Of a stretch of DNA of 64,000 bases, positions 57,279-64,000 are shown piece by piece. This stretch comes from Eupeodes corollae (taxonomy: Eukaryota; Arthropoda; Insecta; Diptera; Syrphidae). The DNA is taken from assembly GCF_945859685.1 (NCBI RefSeq), contig NC_079147.1, positions 143,492,645 through 143,556,644 on the forward strand. The letters are read 5' to 3'. A program made the position numbers and the translations under genes. Numbering within the stretch: position 1 is the stretch's first letter; every line of letters starts with the position of its first letter. The notes below the pieces were generated by a model, which saw only the letters and a list, made by a program, of their open reading frames with translations, was not told the origin of the DNA and searched no databases.

Positions 57279-58031
57279 TCACACTGTAACGGTCATTAAA
57301 GTAATTCTTTTCGTTGAGATCATAGTTAAGCCCTGAATAAATAATTCTATTAATTGATTGTAAGGGGCTTCATCTCTACGTTTTTTCCGATTTCGCAATG
57401 TGTTATGGATGTCTGTAGCGGTTGTATGGTAGTGAAACTCGGAAATCTGAGCGGCTCTCAGATCTTTCCATGATCGAAACGTTCTTGGCCGCAAAAATAA
57501 CTTGGCCGTACCTTTAAGGAGTCTTTTGAAATAAATGAAAGCCTCTGACTCACTCAGATGGTAAGTGACCATAGCATCCTCGACGTTTTCAATCCACATA
57601 CTAATAGGGTAATTGTCGTCGCCACTAAATAATGGTAAGGACTCTTCGATATCACGTGACGAATGTGCTCTACCGTGCTGGAACTCACGAATAGGGCTGT
57701 TAGTGCTGAGTTCAGCCAAACGTTTTTCCAACGCAGCGATTTCTTCCTTTTTCTTGACTAAATCACGGAGTTTTTCAAGACGTTGTGACACAGCGTCATC
57801 CTCGTCCTCATGTGCACCATCACAACTTGCCTCACTTTCCTGGTCAACTATAGGGAACAGATTTTCAATATGCTCAGGTTCAAACGAATCAATGGCTTCA
57901 TTTAAACGGGCCTTAAGTGAAGTCTTGGTACCATGTGTGCTTAAATTCATCTGGACAAGCTTTTCTTTAAGGATTTGCACAGAAGAGTTTTCCAAAAAAC
58001 TCAAAACACGAGCCATTGCATTTGCATCCAT
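57279..58031 (-). CDS. Retrotransposon gag-like protein with SAP motif
   Basis: 250 residues on the minus strand. An N-terminal SAP-type DNA-binding motif (LKEKLVQMNLSTHGTKTSLK, residues about 20-40) is followed by an acidic stretch, a coiled coil (QRLEKLRDLVKKKEEIAALE) and a Retrotrans_gag-like core (LPLFSGDDNYPISMWIENVE ... YFKRLLKGTAKLFLRPRTF ... WKDLRAAQISEF). The last about 20 residues look frame-shifted; another frame continues LNYDLNEKNYF down to the LINE poly(A) tail. No protease, RT or LTR is next to it. It is a truncated Ty3/gypsy-type gag or a gag-derived gene. Length is close to half of a usual gag-pol gag. Confidence 0.65.
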   Translation of the reverse strand: MDANAMARVLSFLENSSVQILKEKLVQMNLSTHGTKTSLKARLNEAIDSFEPEHIENLFPIVDQESEASCDGAHEDEDDAVSQRLEKLRDLVKKKEEIAALEKRLAELSTNSPIREFQHGRAHSSRDIEESLPLFSGDDNYPISMWIENVEDAMVTYHLSESEAFIYFKRLLKGTAKLFLRPRTFRSWKDLRAAQISEFHYHTTATDIHNTLRNRKKRRDEAPYNQLIELFIQGLTMISTKRITLMTVTV

Positions 58032-58245
58032 GTTTGGAAAAATTTTACGATCAAATTTTAGGAAAAAACATTTTTTTTAGTAAATTTTCTTTAATTTATC
58101 GTAAGAAATGCAACCACTATTCAATTAAATGAGGAACTTTGTCCCACTTCTGATTTATTATAAGGCTTTTCTTTATGAGAATAAGAAACAAAACGTATTA
58201 ACTTGAACCAAATTTCTTTATTACTAATGAAAAATATTATTTTGA

Positions 58246-58578
58246 TTACATGGAAACATATCGTAAGAGATGAAGCCTCTCACATGATGATTTTGCTTTT
58301 TCAATGTTTTGGGTACGATCTTGTGAGTCGGATATTTCCAGAAGATTATAGCATTGTTGCTTCAGAAGTGCTAGATTTGTGTATTGTATATTTAGGTCTA
58401 TTTCACATTTTTCTGCCAATGAAATCCAATAATTAATCGAATCTAATTTATGGTCAAAAGTTAACTTAACAAGAATATTTGGAAATCTGTTCGATGGGTA
58501 ACAGAGAACTTTATGTATATAATCAAAATGTAACTTTAGAGTAAAATGAAATATATTTGAAAGGCCTGTTTCAAGCAT
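58246..58578 (-). pseudogene. LINE C-terminal fragment
   Basis: 110 codons starting METGLSNIFHFTLKLHFDYI-like sequence after one Leu, then CYPSNRFPNILVKLTFD. I recall similar segments downstream of the RT domain of insect LINEs. The clade is unknown. It lies close to a related plus-strand fragment at 58890-59133, giving an inverted arrangement. Confidence 0.4.
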
Positions 58579-58889
58579 GAGTATACATAATTAGGGGTAT
58601 TTGAGGGAAGGTGGAATAACTTTTTCAGAAAGAAACGTATAACACATAACTTAGAGCATAACACTTTAAAAAATTTTATACTTAGCTGAGAGTGGTATTT
58701 CATTTTTACTAATGATATCCTTCCAAGAGGCGTTGATAAGGTTTTTTGAGGCTTTTAATTTGTTTTCAAAATGTTGGAGAATTATACCAAGGTAGCTGTT
58801 TTTCGTTCGCGGTTTTGATACCTAAATTGACGAAAAACTTTATTTAGAACACCTGCAAAGTGCATCCTCATCAATTGTCATCAACTTAA

Positions 58890-59133
58890 AACTATTTTTG
58901 TAAAGAAATGACTCCGGAAGCTATCGGCACCATTTTTAAAGCTAGAGTTGAGATCCTTAATCTCAACTTTGTCCCCCATAGAACGGACCTCTCACAAATT
59001 TGCACTCTGCAATAGAAGAGATGTGGAGGATATAAAATATTTCATATCAGTTTGTCCAATATTACAAGAAATACGACGGCTATATTTCCAAGTGAGTTTT
59101 TTGTCTATGGACCATTATATTGACAACGACTGA
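58890..59133 (+). pseudogene. LINE zinc-knuckle fragment
   Basis: The plus-strand frame upstream of the ATG at 58948 reads VEILNLNFVPHRTDLSQICTLCNRRD, given here in two parts: VEILNLNFVPHRTDL, then CTLCNRRDVEDIKYFISVCP and EIRRLYF. The C-x2-C-x8-H/F-x4-C pattern matches the end of many LINE ORF2 proteins. The usual His is replaced by Tyr or Phe. Not functional. Confidence 0.5.
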
Positions 59134-59789
59134 CGTTTGACACCGAATGGCTGGCTTTACTTAACATTTTTTTTGGATCGATTATCGATATGTTCACTGA
59201 ATTGACTTGTGTGGTTTTGGACAAACTATTTTTGCATTTTTATAGTTAAAAATAAAACCACATTTTGTATAAAAGTTAAATACCTTAAATGTTTTAATTA
59301 TATTTTAGACTTGTTGTTTTAAATTATTGCGCGTTCCCGAAATGATTTATATTGTTTGATAAATACACAAAACAGGTTAGTTTTAGTATTTTATTCATTT
59401 TTTTCAATTAAGTCAAGATTAAAGGCATTAAATTGCTTGTAAAGCCAGTTCTGCACCTTGGTGATTTTGTTAAAAAGACCAAATAAAATATAATGTTACT
59501 TAAATCCATTTAGAAATACCATAAAGCCCAATTTGGGCAATATGAAACTGATATTGGGCTTTGTGGCATTTATTCCGAAAACGTTTTTGGGCAAAATTAT
59601 ATTTTTACAATTTAAGCTTTATTTTATTGAAATATAAGACCAAACGCTTCTTTTTATTTGAAATGTCATAAAACCCAAAAAAGGTTTAACGTTCACCCTC
59701 GCTTTGAATTGTTAAGAACTTTGTCAGATAAGAACGATGCGAAATATTGTGAACACTAAATTAACAATACCTACTAGCGTATTAATCAA
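59134..59789 (+). other. A/T-rich intron stretch
   Basis: No gene. Several CATAAAGCCCAA and TTGGGCTTTGTGG motifs at 59524-59575 form short inverted repeats, with similar motifs at 53831 and 53981. Confidence 0.45.
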
Positions 59790-62328
59790 TTCTTACCCAA
59801 CAGACTTCTCCATCAAGCTCGGTCGTCCTTAGCTAGATGTCTCCAGTTTAAGTTTGTTTGAAGTCACTTTCCACTTGCACGATCCACCTGTTAGGCGGTC
59901 TTCCTCTACGACCGACGTTGCACTGTTGGCGTGGATTCGATGACTCCGGGTTGGAGCATTGGTTTCCATGCGCTCTACGTGATCCAGTCATCTCAGTCGT
60001 TGGACTTTTACCCTTCTGGCTACGTCGTCGGTGTACAGCCCATAAAGCTCGTTGTTCCATCTTCTCTTGCACTCATCTTCTTTGACCCTAGATCACGATA
60101 AGAACTTCTCTCGAAACAAGTCAAGGTGCTTTCAAACGTTTTTTACATAGTCCGTGCTTTTGCATCGTTTAGCAGGAAGGGGATGATGAGGGCCTTATGT
60201 AGAGACACTTTGGTTGCTAGGGAGAGAACTTTACTACTCAATTTCTTTTTTAGCGCTTAGAAATTGTTTGTTTTATCTCATCGATGATGTTGTTTTCTGC
60301 ATTCATGGGGTATCCTAGGTAGAAAAAAGTCCTTAACTTCCTCTAAATTACGTTCGTCGATTGTTTGACGTTTTAACCGAGACGTCTTCGTCGTGCTTTG
60401 TATTGCCCGCTAAGTACGTTCTTACCGCCTCTGCCTCAATACACACAACAATGTGAATTCTTCATGGTCATCGTACACAAACAGACGAGTTTGGAAGGGT
60501 TGTTAAAACTAGACATGGATCTATACAGCTCGTCCCTGTAGACGCTGTCATATGCGGCCTTAAAATCGATAAAAACGTCGATGTTTACAATGGGCCTAGC
60601 AGTTCACTTTTTACGGCAGAGAAGATTTTGTAGGCGATGTTATATAAAATGATGCCTCAATTTTTGGAACAGTTTAGAGGGTCTCCTTTTTCAGTACCAG
60701 GAAAAACATACTGAGGTTCGATTAATCGGGCATGGTTTCTTCCGACTAGACTTTACAGATAAGTTTGTGGAAGCTCGTTTGCAAATTATCTTCAGCTGCT
60801 TTGAAAAGCTCTTCAATGAGACTATTAGCTCTAGGGGCTTTGTTAGACTTCAGCGTTCCTGCTTTGCAGCCTTCGGTTCGAGGTTTATATACAGTTTAAT
60901 AACGTTTCACCTGTTTATACAACTTTCGAGATTCATTCCTGTCTTGGAATTAATGTATCTTTGCAACGAAGCCATTGGCTCTCGATTCATTGTGTTTGTA
61001 GCAGAGAATTTCGAAAGGGGTTACTAGTGACGGTCGGGGAAGATTCTTGCGATTGTAGCTATTCGACGTTGCTTTGGCTCTAGAAACCCGGTGTGCTACC
61101 TTGGCTAAAACAGGTAGTAGTCTGAGTCGATGTTAGCTCCTCGGAAAGTTCGGACATTGATGATGCAGGAAGTGTGTGTAGTTTCGATAGTAACATTGTC
61201 ATTCTAGTTGACGCTAAATTGATCTGGAGAACTCCAAGTTCCTTTGTGGATAATGAGGTGTAGAAAAGGCGTACTGGCTACTATGACGTTTTGCCTTGGA
61301 GCAAAATTGAACAGCGTAAAGGCTTTATCGGAAGTTTTGTCGTACAGGCTGTTTTTTCCGATTATTCCACCAAAGATGTTGTTCCTTCCTAGCTTGGCAA
61401 TAAAATCACCAAGGAAAATTGTAATATCGTAGCTAAAACATTGCTCATAAGATTTCGTCCAAGAGCTTGAAGAACATATCCTTGGTATTGTCATTCTTTT
61501 CGTCTGTGGGGACACACACAATAGGCTTATGTTAACGAGTTCAGCCCTGATTCGGATGATTATGAAGTGCTCCTTGATGCACCTATGGCTCAAAACTTAT
61601 TGCCTAAGTCTGACTCCAATGACCACCTATAGCTCAAGACTTGTTGCCTAAGTCTAGCTCCAATGACAAAGCCTCATCGAAATAAGCGTTGTTGTTTTTC
61701 TCAATAGCAGTCACAATAGTAAATCTCGAAGTTTTTCAACTGTTTTTAAACAGACGACCCATCGCAATTTCCTAAATGGTGGTGATGTCTGCTTTAAAGC
61801 AGTCTGGGTCCTCTGACATTAAATTCAATGTGCATAATTTAATTGTTCTTACTTACTGTTGAAAAGCTGCGGAAACAAATTGTTTGCACAACTTGTCAAC
61901 AATAAGTCGTTGTTGGTGCTTCGCAACTGGGTTTTCTGTATGTGATCAGGAAGTCACCCTGGCGTACGACCTTCATTCTGAAGGACCAGCTTCTTTATTT
62001 AAATCCAAGCGCAAGAGCTGGCATAATCACTCCTTACAGTCCTGAGCTGTAAATATGTCGAAGTAGCAGTGTGGGGTATTTACTAATTAGTTCAACCTAA
62101 CTGGGACTACAGACGACAACGTTGGTTCCAACTTCCTCCGTTGCCGTCGGGATAAAGGGGGTTGCCTTAGTGGAAACACCTCTCCCCTACTCACTCGTTT
62201 GCTTCCCCCAACAATTTTCCACTGGGTTTGGCACCAAATCTCCAGTTGAGGTATGCACCACCGCGGGATAGTTAAAGCAGAAGCTGTAGACGCTTGTGGA
62301 TTCTAGAATGGCCATGTCTACCATTTGG
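59790..62328 (-). mobile_element. RTE/CFDP2-like LINE, copy R5 (longest span)
   Basis: Minus-strand order over 2.5 kb: 5' region 61965-62328, APE endonuclease 61204-61593 (YDITIFLGDFIAKLGRNN; the catalytic Asn of GDFN changed to Ile), linker, RT N-terminus 60600-60860 (KAPRAN, ELFKAAEDN), palm near 60470-60560 and the C-terminal region 59848-60420. All parts of the ORF are represented but riddled with stops and frameshifts. Its 5' end joins LOA copy L4 abruptly at 62328. Confidence 0.75.
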
Positions 62329-63127
62329 CTCAAAGAAAACGTGATATCAACATCTGATATCCGTATTTTCTCCGACAGCCAGGCCGCTATCAAATCTCTG
62401 GACTCAGTCTCTACAAACTCTATAACAGTCCATAACTGTCGATCATCTCTAATGGAGATGGCGCAACAGTTTAATATTAACCTTTGCTGGGTGCCGGGCC
62501 ATAGAGACATTCCAGGTAACTGTAAGGCAGATGAACTCGCCAGGAACGGTACAGTACAACCCATCCTACCACGTTTGGCAAGTACTGGCATACCAATCGC
62601 TACTTGTAAACTGCTACTAATGCAAGACGCTGTGAGGAGGGCAGGCACCAGGTGGACCAACATCACCACATGTCAAGCCACAAAAAACATCTGGCCAACA
62701 CTGGATTTAAAACGTTCAAGGTGCTTGCTCTCTCTAAGCAGATCGCATATAAGCTCGATAATAGGTGTCATAACCGGACACTGTCTAATAGGAAAGCACG
62801 CCATGAGACTAGGCGTATTCTCAAATGACTTTTGCAGAAGCTGTATGGACGAGGAAGAGGAAGAAACGGTTCTTCATCTTCTCTGCACATGCCCTGCTCT
62901 AGCTCGAAAACGCAAGAATTACCTAGGAGAATTCTTCTTTAACGATCTAAACGATCTAAATCATATCGGGATAATCAGCCTCTCACGTTTCGTAAGAGAC
63001 TCTAACTGGTTCCATTGAGCTTAGGAGGAAGCCTCAAGATTCATGTGGTATCACAATGGGCCATTAAACTGGCCTAAGTGTGTCCGTTCCATCTTGGACA
63101 GCCACTATAACCTAACCTAACCTAACC
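62329..63127 (+). mobile_element. LOA/R1-like LINE, copy L4, 5'-truncated
   Basis: Contains only the RNase H second half onward: an open frame through 63018 (ISTSDIRIFSDSQAAIKSLD, CWVPGHRDIPGNCKADELAR, LDLKRSRCLLSLSRS, FCRSCMDEEEEETVLHLLCT). It then has a short 3' UTR ending in four TAACC repeats (63108-63127), apparently the natural 3' end of this family. It is about 95 percent like L2 by eye and better preserved. The 5' junction lies inside LINE R5. Confidence 0.8.
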
Positions 63128-63559
63128 ATTTGAAAGCTTGTTTTTAGTAACACTAAACCTAACTTTGACTTAAAAATCCAAATTTTACTTTTTTCCTTTT
63201 TTTTATTTACAAAACCCGATATTTCAAGACCTGCATTAATGTTTCAAGAAATGAGCTTGTATTTGAAGATATCTTTTTAAATTCACAATTGCTGTACTAG
63301 AATCATCACACTGCCCTTGAAAACTATTGACATATTTTGATATTTCAAAACCTCCATTCATATAATCTCCACACCTGCCTTGAAATCTCTATTCGACTAC
63401 AATTCAATTGACACTCGTGCAGAAGTGAGATAATGACTCTTCATTTCAATTGAAATTGATAGTTTATGACTTAAAAGATGGAGAACGTGCTTAGGGGAAC
63501 GAACAAAAATTTTGAATGTTCCAAAAAAAAATCTTTTTTCTTGGACTTAATACTACTTA
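63128..63559 (+). other. Unassigned A/T-rich stretch
   Basis: Nothing recognised. It separates LOA copy L4 from the next RTE-like LINE. Confidence 0.45.
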
Positions 63560-64000
63560 CTTAAGTTGACGCTATATGTAGTCCGAGACAGGCCTTTGCG
63601 TAATGTTAATATTTGGTCAATGGTGGATTTTTCTTATCTGAAGCTAAACTAATATCAACTTATCAGGTTTTTGAGGAACGGCTTCAGACGATCACATAAT
63701 ACGGCAAAAATTATCTTAAACACAATGTTTAGGAGACTAATGCCTCTGTAGTTGGTGCAATTCAAAGGAGCTCCTATCTTGAGTATTAGGCAAATTATGC
63801 TGAGATTCCACTCAACAGGCATGATTTCCTGCGACTGTATTTTGCAGATGAGTAAGTGCATACTCCCTACCAAGACATCGCCTGCTGCTTTGAATAATTC
63901 GGCAGCGAAGCCGTTAGCTCTAGTAGCTTTGTTGGCCTTCAGTTTTGATATAGCTATCTTCACCTCGTCGAGGTCGGGTAGGCTGAATTGTTGTTCTGCT
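63560..64000 (-). mobile_element. RTE/CFDP2-like LINE, copy R6, running off the window
   Basis: The minus-strand frame 63655-63963 gives ISKLKANKATRANGFAAELF, LLICKIQSQEIMPVEWNLSI, and NCTNYRGISLLNIVFKIIFA. This is the RT finger region with the expected NYRGISLL motif, and it is open over 102 codons. It is better preserved than the same part of R5. The palm would lie below 63655 but the sequence there does not continue it. The upstream part is beyond 64000. Confidence 0.75.

Noticed and set aside
62187..62669. 160-codon minus-strand frame
   Set aside because: Shadow of the RNase H coding sequence of LINE L4.

Overview
The window is animal, almost certainly insect, nuclear DNA. It is A+T-rich, full of retrotransposon and mariner relics, and carries one recognisable host gene on the + strand. 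Six short exons translate, with correct splice phases, into the N-terminal extracellular part of the glutamate-gated chloride channel GluCl-alpha, an avermectin-target pentameric channel. The peptide is very close to the fly protein (I remember the Drosophila and Musca sequences), so a higher fly (Diptera: Brachycera) is the best guess. The species cannot be named from the sequence.

Host gene layout: signal-peptide exon 1 (12132-12193), exon 2 (15750-15862), three alternative exons 3a (22106-22173), 3b (30377-30444) and 3c (42814-42884), and exon 4 (53661-53730). The rest of the gene must lie beyond 64000. Introns run from 3.6 to more than 10 kb. Each exon 3 is 2 mod 3 in length, so exactly one has to be included. 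Skipping exon 3, or including two or three, brings in-frame stops.

Almost everything else is transposon sequence, mostly dead. Six copies of an RTE/CFDP2-like LINE (R1-R6) all lie on the - strand. Five copies of a Jockey/CR1-like LINE (J1-J5) all lie on the + strand; J5 (54341-57237) is the best preserved and has a poly(A) tail. LOA/R1-like LINEs with an RNase H domain occur on both strands (about 6.7-10.7 kb and 62.3-63.1 kb). About ten mariner-superfamily relics all have transposase on the - strand. They include a 1304-bp DD41D (rosa-like) element that is intact except for one stop codon. There is also a 991-bp Helitron with Pif1 helicase remnants, a SAP-domain gag-like ORF, and four copies of a hairpin-ended element filled with roughly 170-bp A/T-rich repeats (family A).

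The most unusual items are a 273-bp SINE whose head is a 5S rRNA and which is flanked by a perfect 10-bp target duplication (9933-10205); a 1.4-kb insertion built from palindromic CCAG/CTGG units (48445-49880); and two copies of a tRNA-derived SINE. Insertions nest several deep: intron, then LINE J4, then CCAG block, then tRNA SINE. Transposon-poor A/T-rich islands surround exons 3a, 3b, 3c and 4, and one such island (about 36.0-38.6 kb) contains no exon I can find.
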